NCBI RefSeq assembly: GCF_900115295.1
Contig: NZ_FOVZ01000004.1
Coordinates: 372,001-436,000, forward strand
Reading direction: 5' to 3'
From: Sphingomonas sp. OK281
Lineage (GTDB): Bacteria > Pseudomonadota > Alphaproteobacteria > Sphingomonadales > Sphingomonadaceae
DNA length: 64,000 nt
Shown: one piece after another, positions 27,669 through 36,570 of the stretch
How positions within the stretch are numbered: position 1 is the stretch's first letter
Layout of the letters: every line of letters begins with the position of its first letter
Program-made: the position numbers and the translations under genes
Notes under the pieces: generated by a model
Database searches by the model: none
What the model was told of the DNA's origin: nothing
Seen by the model: the letters and a program-made list of their open reading frames with translations, nothing else

Positions 27669-29633
27669 GTGGGGGCGTCGGTACAGGTGAGCGAGAGCAT
27701 AGCGACAGGGTCGGCCGCAACCGCAGGCGCGCGAACGTCGGCGCCGCAGGACGGACGCGCGCTCAGCTATCGGCCGGATATCGACGGGCTGCGGGCACTC
27801 GCGATCCTGCCCATCCTGCTCCTGCACTGCGGCGTGACCCGGTTGCGGGGCGGGTTCGTCGGGGTCGACATCTTCTTCGTGATCTCCGGCTTCCTGATCA
27901 CCGCGATCATGGTGCGCGACATCGCCGACGGGCGCTTCTCGATCGCGCGCTTCTATCGCCACCGGATCGTCCGCATCCTGCCTGCGCTGCTCGTGATGAT
28001 GACCGTCACGCTCGCGATCGGCTGCGTGCTCCTGCTGCCCAACCAGTTGCGCGATCTCGGGCGTAGTGCGGCGGCGACCAGCGTGTTCGGGTCGAACGTC
28101 TATTTCTACCTGACGTCGGACTATTTCGCGGCGGCGTCCGATGCCAAGCCGCTCGTCCATACCTGGTCGCTGGCGGTGGAGGAGCAGTTCTACCTGCTCT
28201 ACCCTCTGTTGCTCTGGTCTCTCCGGAGGCTATCGCGCCAACGTCTCGCGCAGGTGATCGCCGGCCTAGCACTCGTCTCGTTCGCGATCGGCGGGTGGCT
28301 GGCGACGACCTATCCCTCTGCCGCCTTCTTCCTGCTGCCCGCGAGAATCTGGGAATTGTCGCTCGGTGCACTAGTCGCGCTCGGCGCCGTACCGACGATC
28401 GCGCACCGATCGATCCGGGCGGCCCTGTGCATTCTCGCGATCGCAGTGATCGCCGCAAGTTGCATCGCGATCAGCAGCGGCTGGCCGTTTCCCGTTCCCT
28501 TCGCGCTGCCCCCAGCGGTCGCTGCAGCGGTGTTGCTGGCGTATGGCGGAGAAGGTCCGACGGCACGACTGCTCGGCGCGTGGCCGCTGCGGGCGATCGG
28601 ATTGATCTCCTATTCGGCCTATCTCTGGCATCGCCCGATCATCGCCTTCTACCAGATCCGCCATGGCTCGACGCTCGCGCCGGTCGAGACGATCGGGCTG
28701 CTCGGCGCATCGCTCGGTGCGGCATGGCTGAGCTTTGCGCTCGTCGAGCGTCCAGCCAGCCAGCGTTGGCGCAGCGGATCGGGGCTCGTCCCGCATGGAG
28801 CCGCGGTCGTGCTACTCGCGGCGATGGCGATCGCCGGGTTGACGATCGCCGCCAAGGCCGACGACATCCGACCACTCTCGCCGCGTCAAGCGTTGGCCGC
28901 TAGCTATCTCGGCTGGGACTCGACGGAGGCAGGCAAACGCCAATTCAGCACGGATCGCTGCTTCGTCTTGCCGACCGGCCGCGGCTTCTCGCCCGATTGC
29001 CTGCGGTTGTCGGCGACCAAGCCCAACATCGCACTGTTCGGCGACAGCCACGGTGCGCATTTCTCGGAAGCGCTGCACACGCTGCTGCCGGGCGCGAACC
29101 TCATCCAGGCGACGGCGGCCGGGTGTCGGCCGCTGCTCCACGGCAAAGGCCTGCCGACCTGTCGCACGACCATGGACACCGCGTTCGACACGCTGGATTT
29201 CGCGCGGATCGATACGGTCGTCCTGTCAGCACGGTGGCTCGACTTCGAACAACCGGCGTTGCTCGACACGATCCGCTGGCTGCGCAGCCGGGGTACTACC
29301 GTCCTCGTGATCGGCCCCTCGGTCGAATACGACGCGGATCTCCCCGCGCTGATCGTACGCTCCGAGCAAGCGACAGGGGCCCGCTTGGCCGACCGCTTCC
29401 GCCTTCCCGATCGGATCACTCTCGACCGGACGATGGCAGGCCCGGTACGCGCGGCGGGCGCCGCCTATGCCTCGGCGATCGAACCCGAATGCACGGGCAC
29501 GACATGCCGGTTGACCACCGCCGACGGTACGCCGCTGCATTTCGACCATTCGCACTTCACGCCGGCGGGGGCGCAGCAAACGCTCGCGGCGATCCTCGCC
29601 CGGCATCCGGTCACTCGGCGCCGCCCGCGGTAA
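27669..29633 (+). CDS. OafA-type acyltransferase with fused SGNH domain
   Basis: 654 residues. The acyltransferase 3 membrane domain covers about 1-390: LSYRPDIDGLRALAILPILLLHCG, GGFVGVDIFFVISGFLI, HTWSLAVEEQFYLLYPLLL and SYSAYLWHRPIIAF, including the catalytic His. A periplasmic SGNH hydrolase-like domain follows: NIALFGDSHGAHF and, near the end, FDHSHFTPAGAQ. Such fusions O-acetylate surface polysaccharides. Start codons GTG 27669 and GTG 27687 are both possible; GGGGGCG lies nine bases before the second. Its last 23 bases overlap the convergent polymerase gene. Confidence 0.92.
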   Translation: MGASVQVSESIATGSAATAGARTSAPQDGRALSYRPDIDGLRALAILPILLLHCGVTRLRGGFVGVDIFFVISGFLITAIMVRDIADGRFSIARFYRHRIVRILPALLVMMTVTLAIGCVLLLPNQLRDLGRSAAATSVFGSNVYFYLTSDYFAAASDAKPLVHTWSLAVEEQFYLLYPLLLWSLRRLSRQRLAQVIAGLALVSFAIGGWLATTYPSAAFFLLPARIWELSLGALVALGAVPTIAHRSIRAALCILAIAVIAASCIAISSGWPFPVPFALPPAVAAAVLLAYGGEGPTARLLGAWPLRAIGLISYSAYLWHRPIIAFYQIRHGSTLAPVETIGLLGASLGAAWLSFALVERPASQRWRSGSGLVPHGAAVVLLAAMAIAGLTIAAKADDIRPLSPRQALAASYLGWDSTEAGKRQFSTDRCFVLPTGRGFSPDCLRLSATKPNIALFGDSHGAHFSEALHTLLPGANLIQATAAGCRPLLHGKGLPTCRTTMDTAFDTLDFARIDTVVLSARWLDFEQPALLDTIRWLRSRGTTVLVIGPSVEYDADLPALIVRSEQATGARLADRFRLPDRITLDRTMAGPVRAAGAAYASAIEPECTGTTCRLTTADGTPLHFDHSHFTPAGAQQTLAAILARHPVTRRRPR

Positions 29634-31080
29634 GTACCGGGCGATGCTTGCGCTTGCGTCGGCGGAGCTCGCGCATCACGTCGTCGCCCGCCTGTTTGGA
29701 TGGCGCCACCCGCTTTTCGTCCATCGTGCAGTAGTGCGCCAACGCAACCGCGAAGAAGAAGACCGTGCTGACGATGCCGTCACGCTCGAACAGGCCGCTT
29801 TCGGTGATGTTGTGGCCGATGCAGAACATCAGCATCGCCGCGATCAGTGCCCCGCGCCCCTTCGCAATGTTCTCGCTTGCGAGCAGCTTGGCCAACGGCC
29901 AGACCGCCATAGCAAATACCATCAGAAGCACGCCCGGTATGCCGACTGTCACCAGCTGGTCGATATAGCCGGAATGGCCGACCGTGATTTTGGTTACATA
30001 CCCCTGCCCGTATTCGAAGACCGGGCTGCCGGACTCGATGTTCCAGAACGACCCGAAGCCGGCGCCCAACATCGGATGATCGCCTGCATAATTCAGCAGC
30101 GCGGCCCAAATCTGGCCACGTCCGGTAAACGCCTTCGGCTGAAGGAAATTCGACTGGACCATGTCCGCATAGGCACTGGTCAGGAACCATACGACCGAGC
30201 CGACAATCATCAGGATCGGTATAATGTAACGGCGTAGTCGAATGCTGACTGTCTCGAAAACGACTCCGCCGATCGAGGCCAGCACTACCATGCCTCCCGA
30301 AGTCTTCGACTGCGATCGAAACAAGAAATAGGCGGCGATCACGATGGCAAAAATTCGGATCGTCAGCCGTATCCGCTTTGCATCGAACAGGAACATGACG
30401 ATGCACAATGCGCAAACGGCACCGGCGAAGTTCTTGTGTCCCAGAAAGCCACGCCAGTTGCCAATAAGCGCGGTCGCCATATCTTCGCCAGTCATGTGAA
30501 CGCCGACCATGGGGTCCAACTTGACGACGACATACGAGATCAGCACCGTCGCCAGCAGCGCATAGCGCAGGATATCCACCGTCAGCTGATACCCGCCATG
30601 TCGCACCAGGCTGAACACCATCCACGCGACCAATGTCGTCAGCAGGACGCGACGAAACGCCGTGCCGGGGTCGATCGCCCAACTCAGGCTGATCCAGCAC
30701 CAGGCGAACGCCACCAGCAGAGGCCATGACAGCGCGACCATCGACCGAGGCGTCACCGACGGACGAATAGCAAAGATCGTGCCGGCCAGGATCGCAAGAT
30801 ACGCGATCTGGCGGACGATGCTGCCTTCGCCGGACTCGCCGCCCTCGACGTTGGTCATGATCGGCCCGAGCATGACCAGAGCTACCAGCGCGATGATCGC
30901 GATCCGGAGCGGCATCAACCCGTCGCCCAGATTGCGCGCGATCGCACCGATGCCCGGTCCACCATCCCCACTGCGTTCGCGGCGCCCGTCGCGCGCCGCG
31001 CCGCGCGCGATCAGCCAGTCGCTTCCCGAATAGGCCGGGCTTCCGGAAGCTGGATCGGCGTTGTCGTGGCTGGAAACCAT
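29611..31080 (-). CDS. O-antigen ligase family / Wzy-type polymerase (ExoQ-like)
   Basis: 489 residues, about eleven helices after a polar N-terminus of about 55 residues. Wzy_C landmarks: LIGNWRGFLGHKNFAGAVCAL, HPMLGAGFGSFWNIESG and KITVGHSGYIDQLVTVGIPGVLL. It closely parallels the protein at 20343-21749 in motif order, so these two are probably paralogues. It stands alone on the minus strand, divergent from mucR and convergent with the acyltransferase. An internal ATG at 30915 (MPLRIAII) would trim the polar N-terminus. It may polymerise or ligate an alternative polymer. Confidence 0.87.
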   Translation of the reverse strand: MVSSHDNADPASGSPAYSGSDWLIARGAARDGRRERSGDGGPGIGAIARNLGDGLMPLRIAIIALVALVMLGPIMTNVEGGESGEGSIVRQIAYLAILAGTIFAIRPSVTPRSMVALSWPLLVAFAWCWISLSWAIDPGTAFRRVLLTTLVAWMVFSLVRHGGYQLTVDILRYALLATVLISYVVVKLDPMVGVHMTGEDMATALIGNWRGFLGHKNFAGAVCALCIVMFLFDAKRIRLTIRIFAIVIAAYFLFRSQSKTSGGMVVLASIGGVVFETVSIRLRRYIIPILMIVGSVVWFLTSAYADMVQSNFLQPKAFTGRGQIWAALLNYAGDHPMLGAGFGSFWNIESGSPVFEYGQGYVTKITVGHSGYIDQLVTVGIPGVLLMVFAMAVWPLAKLLASENIAKGRGALIAAMLMFCIGHNITESGLFERDGIVSTVFFFAVALAHYCTMDEKRVAPSKQAGDDVMRELRRRKRKHRPVLTAGGAE

Positions 31081-31416
31081 GCGGACACATCTCTCGATAG
31101 AACAGGTCGCGACCGTCGACGCACCGGACGATGCACAAGATCGTCCGCAGCATTTCTATCCAGCGGGAGGACATGCGTCCAGCGTCGCGCATCGCGGCAA
31201 GTATCCATCCCGCATCCCGCACGCTGGAACTTCGTCGCAGACGTACTCACTTTGTTCACGGCGCGGACTTTAATCTGAAGCAATCGAAATGAACCCTTCT
31301 GTCCATGCACGGGGTTCCAATGTCGTTTTTTACAACTTATTGGTCCTTTTAGCCTTGCGAACGGTTGAACCCGTTGTCGCACGTCGTTACGGCGTCCGTA
31401 GACAATGGAGTACGAC
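31081..31416. promoter_or_regulatory. Divergent regulatory region between ExoQ-like gene and mucR
   Basis: About 340 bases with no gene. The part nearest mucR (about 31245-31365) is strikingly AT-rich for this genome, with TTTTTTACAACTTATTGG near 31326. MucR proteins bind AT-rich sites with T-A steps and often autoregulate, so this may be a MucR target controlling both genes; that is inference. Confidence 0.5.
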
Positions 31417-31920
31417 ATGGCCGAAGATACCACCGACCTGAATGCGGTCGAACTGGCAACCGAACTGACGATTGCTTGGCTCGGCAACCCAAATACACGT
31501 AGTTCGGCCGATGACGTCCCCGCGTTTCTCGGCAAGATGCATGAGACCGTGTCTGCATTGCTCGGCACATCGACCGAAGCCGCCCCCGCCGAAGCTGCGA
31601 CCGAATACACGCCTGCCGTAACGGCACGCAAGTCGCTCGCGTCGAAGGATCACATCATCTCGATGATCGACGGCAAGTCGTACAAGACTTTGCGTCGCCA
31701 CCTCGCGACCCATGGCATGACTCCTGCCGAATATCGCGAACGCTATGGCCTGAAGGCCGACTATCCGATGGTTGCCGAGAACTACTCGGAAAGCCGTCGT
31801 GCGATGGCGAAGAAGATCGGCCTGGGTCGCAAGCCCGGCGCGCGCAAGACCGATGCTGCCCCTGCCCAGGGCGCTGCGGCGACGCGTAAGCGCAAACCGG
31901 AAGCCGCCGCTGCCGAATAA
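31417..31920 (+). CDS. mucR: MucR/Ros family transcriptional regulator lacking zinc-finger cysteines
   Basis: 167 residues. The ATG at 31417 has GGAG seven bases upstream; the ATG at 31405 lies just before that site and is less likely. The N-terminal oligomerisation region (about 1-50) is followed by a linker and the DNA-binding domain: DHIISMIDGKSYKTLRRHL, then MTPAEYRERYGLKADYPMVA and SRRAMAKKIGLGRK. H95 and H99 occupy the His zinc-ligand positions, but the two Cys positions are Ser82 and Asp85 and the protein has no Cys at all. MucR proteins commonly repress motility and activate exopolysaccharide genes; here the gene sits between the two loci. A terminator follows at 31945-31979. Confidence 0.93.
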   Translation: MAEDTTDLNAVELATELTIAWLGNPNTRSSADDVPAFLGKMHETVSALLGTSTEAAPAEAATEYTPAVTARKSLASKDHIISMIDGKSYKTLRRHLATHGMTPAEYRERYGLKADYPMVAENYSESRRAMAKKIGLGRKPGARKTDAAPAQGAAATRKRKPEAAAAE

Positions 31921-31944
31921 GCAGTCGCGTTTACGGCAAGATAC

Positions 31945-31979
31945 AAAAGGACCGGCGTCGCAAGACCCCGGTCCTTTTT
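31945..31979 (+). terminator. Rho-independent terminator after mucR
   Basis: Eight-base stem AGGACCGG / CCGGTCCT with a 12-base loop, followed by five T residues, 24 bases past the mucR stop. An A-run on the other side (AAAA) makes it likely to act in both directions, also ending the convergent motA-motB transcript. Confidence 0.92.
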
Positions 31980-32068
31980 CGTCAAATTAGCCTTTGCTTG
32001 GTGATAACGACTGCCGGCAATGACGGCGCGGCGGGCAAAATTGCCAAGTCGTCCTACGGCGCGTGTCC

Positions 32069-32974
32069 CTATTTGCCGAACGCCCCGCGCCGATACAGTA
32101 AGGTGATCGCGACGCGGCGGTTGCGCGGGTCGGCGGGGTCCTTGACGATCAGCGGCTCGCGGTCGGCGACGCCTTCGATCCGCTCGAAGCGTTGCTCGGG
32201 CGTGCCACCCGACAACAACCGCCGCCGCGTCGCCTCGGCGCGACCGGACGACAGCATCCAGTTGTTCATCGCGCGCGGGTCGCCATACGGGACGCTGTCG
32301 GTATGGCCGCGGATCATGATCGGGTTCTGCATGCCCTGTACCGAGCCTGCGATCATGCCGATCAACGCCGACGCTTCCGGATCGAGCGCAGTCGTGCCGA
32401 GCGCGAACATCGAGTAATCCGCATCGTCGACCAGATCGATCCGCATCCCGTCCTGCGTCGGCACGAAGCGGACATGGTTCTGCAGGCGCGACAGTTTCGC
32501 ATTGCCCGACATCTCGCCAAGCACGCGCCGACGCAGCGCCTGGAAGTTCTTCTGGTCTTCCTTGGTCAGCGCATCGCGGCTTTTCAGCGAACCCTTGGGC
32601 CCCGTCCCCGCCGATGGCCCACCGAGCCCCGCATCGGGAATCGCAAGCTGCGCCATGCTGGTCTGGCCCGGCTTCGGCCCAATCCGATTCTTGTCGAGGA
32701 TCGATTCGCCGCCGAACAGCCCGCCGCCGCCGATGCCGAGCGAGCGCGTGTTGAGGATGGTCGGCGCGAAGTAATCGGCGATGCCCTTGCGCTGTTTCTC
32801 GGTGGTCGCGCCGACGATCCACAACAGCAGGAAGAACGCCATCATCGCGGTCACGAAATCGGCATACGCGACTTTCCACGCGCCGCCGTGATGGCCGCCA
32901 TGCGCCTCGATATAGATCTTCTTGACGATGACCTTGGGCGGCTGATTCGTCCCATGAGGCGCGCGCGCGGCCAC
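32069..32974 (-). CDS. motB: Flagellar motor stator protein MotB
   Basis: 301 residues. After a basic N-terminus, WKVAYADFVTAMMAFFLLLWIVG is the single membrane helix with the proton-binding Asp (D39). The C-terminal OmpA-like peptidoglycan-binding domain contains PIMIRGHTDSVPYGD and NNWMLSSGRAEATRRRLL, ending RNRRVAITLLYR. It anchors the stator ring to the wall and, with MotA, forms the proton channel driving rotation. Four bases separate it from motA upstream. Length and motifs are normal. Confidence 0.96.
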   Translation of the reverse strand: MAARAPHGTNQPPKVIVKKIYIEAHGGHHGGAWKVAYADFVTAMMAFFLLLWIVGATTEKQRKGIADYFAPTILNTRSLGIGGGGLFGGESILDKNRIGPKPGQTSMAQLAIPDAGLGGPSAGTGPKGSLKSRDALTKEDQKNFQALRRRVLGEMSGNAKLSRLQNHVRFVPTQDGMRIDLVDDADYSMFALGTTALDPEASALIGMIAGSVQGMQNPIMIRGHTDSVPYGDPRAMNNWMLSSGRAEATRRRLLSGGTPEQRFERIEGVADREPLIVKDPADPRNRRVAITLLYRRGAFGK

Positions 32975-32978
32975 GACG

Positions 32979-33842
32979 TTACTTGCCCCTCAGCCCGTCG
33001 AAGACTTCGGCGAAGCCCGGCTGGTTCTTGTGCGCGATGCCCGAGCGTGCGGCCTCGATCACCAGCGGCTGCGGGTGGCCGTGCAGCGAGGCGATAATGA
33101 TCTGCTTCACGACGTCGTAGATCGACGCATCGGCATCGAGCACCTGCTTCAGCCGGTTCGCGAGCGGCGCGACGATGCCGTAGGCGAGCAGCACGCCCAT
33201 GAACGTGCCGACTAGCGCCGAACCGATCATCGCACCCAGGATCGACGGCGGCTTGTCGATCGAGCCCATCGTCTTCACCACGCCGAGCACCGCCGCGACG
33301 ATGCCGAGCGCGGGCAGCGCGTCGGCGAGGCTGGCGAGCGTGCCGTGCGCCGCCTCTTCCTCGTGGTGGTGCGTCTTGATCGAGTGGTCCATCACCTCCT
33401 CGACCGCATGCACGTCGAGCGTCCCCGACGACACTACGACCAAGCGCAGCGTATCGGCGATCAGGTTGACGAGCGCCTTGTCCTTCAGGAGCTTCGGATA
33501 TTCGGCGAATACGGCCGAGGACTGCGGATCCTCGACATGCGGCTCGAGCGCGATCGGCCCGTCCATCCGCAGCATCTTCATCAGCTTGCTGACGAGGAAG
33601 ATGACGTCGAGATAGTCCTGCTTCTTGTACTTGGGCCCCTTGAAGACCTTGCCCAGGCCAGCGCCGAGCCCCTTCAGCTCCTTGCCCGAATTGCCGATGA
33701 TCAGCGCGCCGGCGGCGGCACCGCCGATGATCAGCATCTCGTGCGGGATCGCCTCCATGACGGGGCCGAGCGCGCCGCCGGTGAACGCGAATCCGCCAAA
33801 CACCATGACGAGCAGGACGACGATGCCGATGACCGGAAACAT
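32979..33842 (-). CDS. motA: Flagellar motor stator protein MotA
   Basis: 287 residues, the usual length for the alphaproteobacterial proton-type MotA. It begins MFPVIGIVVLLVMVFGGFAFTGG; the cytoplasmic loop carries KYKKQDYLDVIFLVSKLMK. Helices 3-4 are ALPALGIVAAVLGVVKTMGSI and MIGSALVGTFMGVLLAYGIVAPLANRL with the conserved Pro residues. Forms the stator with MotB, the next gene. The 111 bases upstream to flgL should hold its promoter; no clear sigma-28 or sigma-54 site was found there. Confidence 0.96.
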   Translation of the reverse strand: MFPVIGIVVLLVMVFGGFAFTGGALGPVMEAIPHEMLIIGGAAAGALIIGNSGKELKGLGAGLGKVFKGPKYKKQDYLDVIFLVSKLMKMLRMDGPIALEPHVEDPQSSAVFAEYPKLLKDKALVNLIADTLRLVVVSSGTLDVHAVEEVMDHSIKTHHHEEEAAHGTLASLADALPALGIVAAVLGVVKTMGSIDKPPSILGAMIGSALVGTFMGVLLAYGIVAPLANRLKQVLDADASIYDVVKQIIIASLHGHPQPLVIEAARSGIAHKNQPGFAEVFDGLRGK

Positions 33843-33953
33843 GGTGTTCGAAATTCCCCCAGGGCCGGTGGCGGCTCTTGCGTCGCCACAGAATTAACCG
33901 CCTTTGGTAGCCAACCGGTTACCAAGACGACGTCGAGCGCGATTAAATTCGGA

Positions 33954-34874
33954 TCAGCGCAGATAATCGAACAGCGACAGCGCCGAGAGCTTCGAGAAGC
34001 TCGCCTGCGTTGCCGACAGGATCGTCATCGTCTTCTGCAACTCGACCACCGTCGTGGTGATGTCGGTATCCTCGAGACCCGACCGGGTCGCCTCGCGGTC
34101 GGCAGCGACATCGGTCAGCCGCGATGCCTCCAGATCGACGCGCGCGGCGCGAGCCCCGAGCGAGGCCTGCACCGCGGACACCTGGTCCGACGCCGCGCCG
34201 ATATCGGCGAGCGACGTGTCGAGCGAACTCGCCTTGAAATCGTCCGACTGCAACGCGGTCGCGATCGCCGAGAGCATGGCGAGCGTGTTCGTACCGCCTT
34301 CGATGCTGCCATCGGGCTTGGTCTTGCCGCCGACGGTGAAGATGCGCGCGGCGGTTTCGTTCGCCTGGACGCTCTGGCCATCGCCGATCGGGATACCCGA
34401 GACCGGCTTGGCGGCGAGCGCGTAGCTGCCGTCGGTCGCCACGGCGGGCGCGCCGTCCGCCCCGCCGAACAGCGCTTGGCCCCGAGCGTCCTTCGCATTG
34501 GCGAGATTGGTCAGCGTCGTGACGAGGCCGGCGATCTGCTCGCCGATCGCCTTGCGGTTCGCGGCGTTCAGCGTGCCGGTCTTTGCCTGCGTCACAAGTT
34601 CGGTCGCGCTCTGGAGCTGGTCGGTGATCGCGGTGAGGCTGGTATCGCCCTGTTTCAGCACCGATTCGGCGGTGCCGAGATTGGCGACATAGGCCTTGTC
34701 GTCGACGGTCGCGCGCTTGAGCCCGGCGAGCCGCTGATACGCGGCGCTGTCCGACGACGGCGCCGACAGCTTGGTGCCGGTCGAGATTTGCGACTGGAGC
34801 GAATCCGCCTTCGCGCCGAGCGCGTTGATCGACGACGAGGAGCGATCATAGAAGAGGCTGGTGGCGATCTGCAT
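33954..34874 (-). CDS. flgL: Flagellar hook-associated protein FlgL (HAP3)
   Basis: 306 residues of the flagellin/HAP3 family. The N-terminal helix starts MQIATSLFYDRSSSSINALGAK with LQSQISTGTKLSAPSSD, and the C-terminal helix ends TILSATQASFSKLSALSLFDYLR. It is the junction protein between the hook-filament adaptor FlgK and the filament. It follows flgK by five bases and ends the flgB-to-flgL run of minus-strand genes. The call as FlgL rather than flagellin rests on position and on the short, divergent terminal helices. Confidence 0.93.
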   Translation of the reverse strand: MQIATSLFYDRSSSSINALGAKADSLQSQISTGTKLSAPSSDSAAYQRLAGLKRATVDDKAYVANLGTAESVLKQGDTSLTAITDQLQSATELVTQAKTGTLNAANRKAIGEQIAGLVTTLTNLANAKDARGQALFGGADGAPAVATDGSYALAAKPVSGIPIGDGQSVQANETAARIFTVGGKTKPDGSIEGGTNTLAMLSAIATALQSDDFKASSLDTSLADIGAASDQVSAVQASLGARAARVDLEASRLTDVAADREATRSGLEDTDITTTVVELQKTMTILSATQASFSKLSALSLFDYLR

Positions 34875-34879
34875 GCGCG

Positions 34880-36226
34880 TTACCGTAGATCGAGGATGGT
34901 CTGGAGCGTGTCCCGCGCGGTCTGGATCACGCGGCTCGACGCCTGATAGGCCTGCTGGAAGCGGAGCAGGTCGACCGCTTCGCTATCGAGATCGACGCCC
35001 GACGCGGACGCGAGCGAGCTGACCGCGCCGTCGCGGATCGCGCTCTGCGCATCGGCCACGACCTTGCGCTGTTCGAGCGCGGCGGCGTTGCCGGCGATCA
35101 GCGTGGTGTTGCGCGTCTCGAAGGCGCCGCTGCTGCGGACCGCCTGCAACGCGGAGAGATTGGAGGCGTCGCGCTTGCCACCGGTCGCACTCGCGGCGGC
35201 GATCCCGCGACCATCCGTGAGCGCGACGGAAATATCGGTCGGCGTGCCGCCGGTCGCGAACAGCGCCGCACCTGCATTGCCGTCGAGATCGCGGCCTTGC
35301 GCCTGCACCGCGTTGACCTGAGTCGTGAAGTCGATGGCGATGGCGTTGAGCGAGCCGCGCGCCGTGGCGATCCGCTGCGCGCCCTCCGCAAAGCCGGCGA
35401 GCGCGCCGCCGGTCGGCGACAGCGCGGAGGTGACGTTGTCGCGCGTGACCGCGAACTGTACCGCGCCCTCGTCGTTGCGCGCATAGGATGCCTGCGCGCT
35501 CTCTCCGCCCGCGACGAACACCGAGCCTGCTGCGCCGCCGAGCCGAACGGTCGTCCGCCCGAGATCGTCGAACGACGTGGCGATGTCGGTGATCGTGCTC
35601 ATCTGTTCGAGCATCTGGTCGCGCTGGTCGGCAAGCTGCGCCGCGGTCGACGATCCGGGTGACGTGCGCGCGATGCCGTCGTTGATCTTGGCGAGCGCGG
35701 TGCCGAGCGAATTGAGCGACTGCACGGCTTGCGATGCGGTCGAATCGAGATCGGCGGACGCGGTATCGAGCGCTTGCCCGGTCGCGGTGAACGCCGCCGC
35801 CGCCGTGCCGGCGGATTCGAGCATCACCGCGCGCGCCGGCTCCGAGGTCGGATCGGCCGCGAGTTTCTGCGCCGAGGTAAAGAAGCTGGTGAGCCGGTCG
35901 CCGAGCTGGTTGTCGCTCAGCGCGGTCTCGATCCGGTTCATCCAGGTCACGCCGGCTTCGGTCTTCGCCAGATCCGTGCCCGCCGAGCGGACCGCCTGCG
36001 ACCGGTAGGCGTCGGCGCTGCGGCCGATCCCGGTAACCGTCACGCCGTTGCTGCTGACCGACTTTTGCGCGTTCAGCCCGCCATTGACCGACGACACTTC
36101 GGAAAGCGTCGTCGTCCGCCGGGTATAGCCCGCATTGCCGGTGTTCGCGATGTTCTCCGACACCGTGGACAGCGCGGTCTGATACGCGCGCACGCCCGAA
36201 GCGCCGATCGAAAGGAGATCGCTCAT
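34880..36226 (-). CDS. flgK: Flagellar hook-associated protein FlgK (HAP1)
   Basis: 448 residues. N-terminus MSDLLSIGASGVRAYQTALSTVSENIANTGNAGYTRR is the standard rod/hook/HAP motif, and the C-terminus SEAVDLLRFQQAYQASSRVIQTARDTLQTILDLR matches FlgK. First adaptor between hook and filament, secreted by the flagellar export apparatus. Its start overlaps the flgJ stop (ATGA). Confidence 0.96.
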   Translation of the reverse strand: MSDLLSIGASGVRAYQTALSTVSENIANTGNAGYTRRTTTLSEVSSVNGGLNAQKSVSSNGVTVTGIGRSADAYRSQAVRSAGTDLAKTEAGVTWMNRIETALSDNQLGDRLTSFFTSAQKLAADPTSEPARAVMLESAGTAAAAFTATGQALDTASADLDSTASQAVQSLNSLGTALAKINDGIARTSPGSSTAAQLADQRDQMLEQMSTITDIATSFDDLGRTTVRLGGAAGSVFVAGGESAQASYARNDEGAVQFAVTRDNVTSALSPTGGALAGFAEGAQRIATARGSLNAIAIDFTTQVNAVQAQGRDLDGNAGAALFATGGTPTDISVALTDGRGIAAASATGGKRDASNLSALQAVRSSGAFETRNTTLIAGNAAALEQRKVVADAQSAIRDGAVSSLASASGVDLDSEAVDLLRFQQAYQASSRVIQTARDTLQTILDLR

Positions 36227-36570
36227 GGCGGCGAGTCTGCCGCAGCCTGGTTAAGATCGGATTGAGACTTGGCGAGAAAATCGGTCATCGCCTTGCCGAT
36301 GCCGAGCGGCGTGTGCTCGGCCATCGACTTCGCGATCAGCCCGTCCTGCATGTCGGTGAAGGTGTCGATCGCCTTCGAATCGAACAGCGGGTCGGCCAGT
36401 TTCGCCTGGCGCATGCTCTTCAGCATCATGCCGGTGAAGACCGCCTCGAACTTCTGCCCAGCCTTTTCGAGATTGTCCTTCGACTTGAGGCGACTCGTAT
36501 CGGTCGAGATGCCGGTGGTCGCGGTCGTCGCAGACAGCGTCGCGGACGGGGTCGGCGTAATCGCGCTCAA
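36223..36570 (-). CDS. flgJ: Rod-binding protein FlgJ, without muramidase domain
   Basis: 115 residues covering only the rod-binding domain: LEKAGQKFEAVFTGMMLKSMRQAKLADPLFDSKAIDTF and MQDGLIAKSMAEHTPLGIGKAM. Enterobacterial FlgJ carries an additional C-terminal glucosaminidase domain, absent here as is normal in alphaproteobacteria. The missing wall-cutting activity is probably supplied by the lytic transglycosylase at 46172-47017. ATGA overlaps link it to flgI and flgK. Confidence 0.92.
   Translation of the reverse strand: MSAITPTPSATLSATTATTGISTDTSRLKSKDNLEKAGQKFEAVFTGMMLKSMRQAKLADPLFDSKAIDTFTDMQDGLIAKSMAEHTPLGIGKAMTDFLAKSQSDLNQAAADSPP

Noticed and set aside
27564..28160. N-terminal extension of the first GT4 gene of the operon
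   Set aside because: It would run antisense through the start of the acyltransferase and has no family similarity; the GTG at 27563 has a good ribosome binding site.
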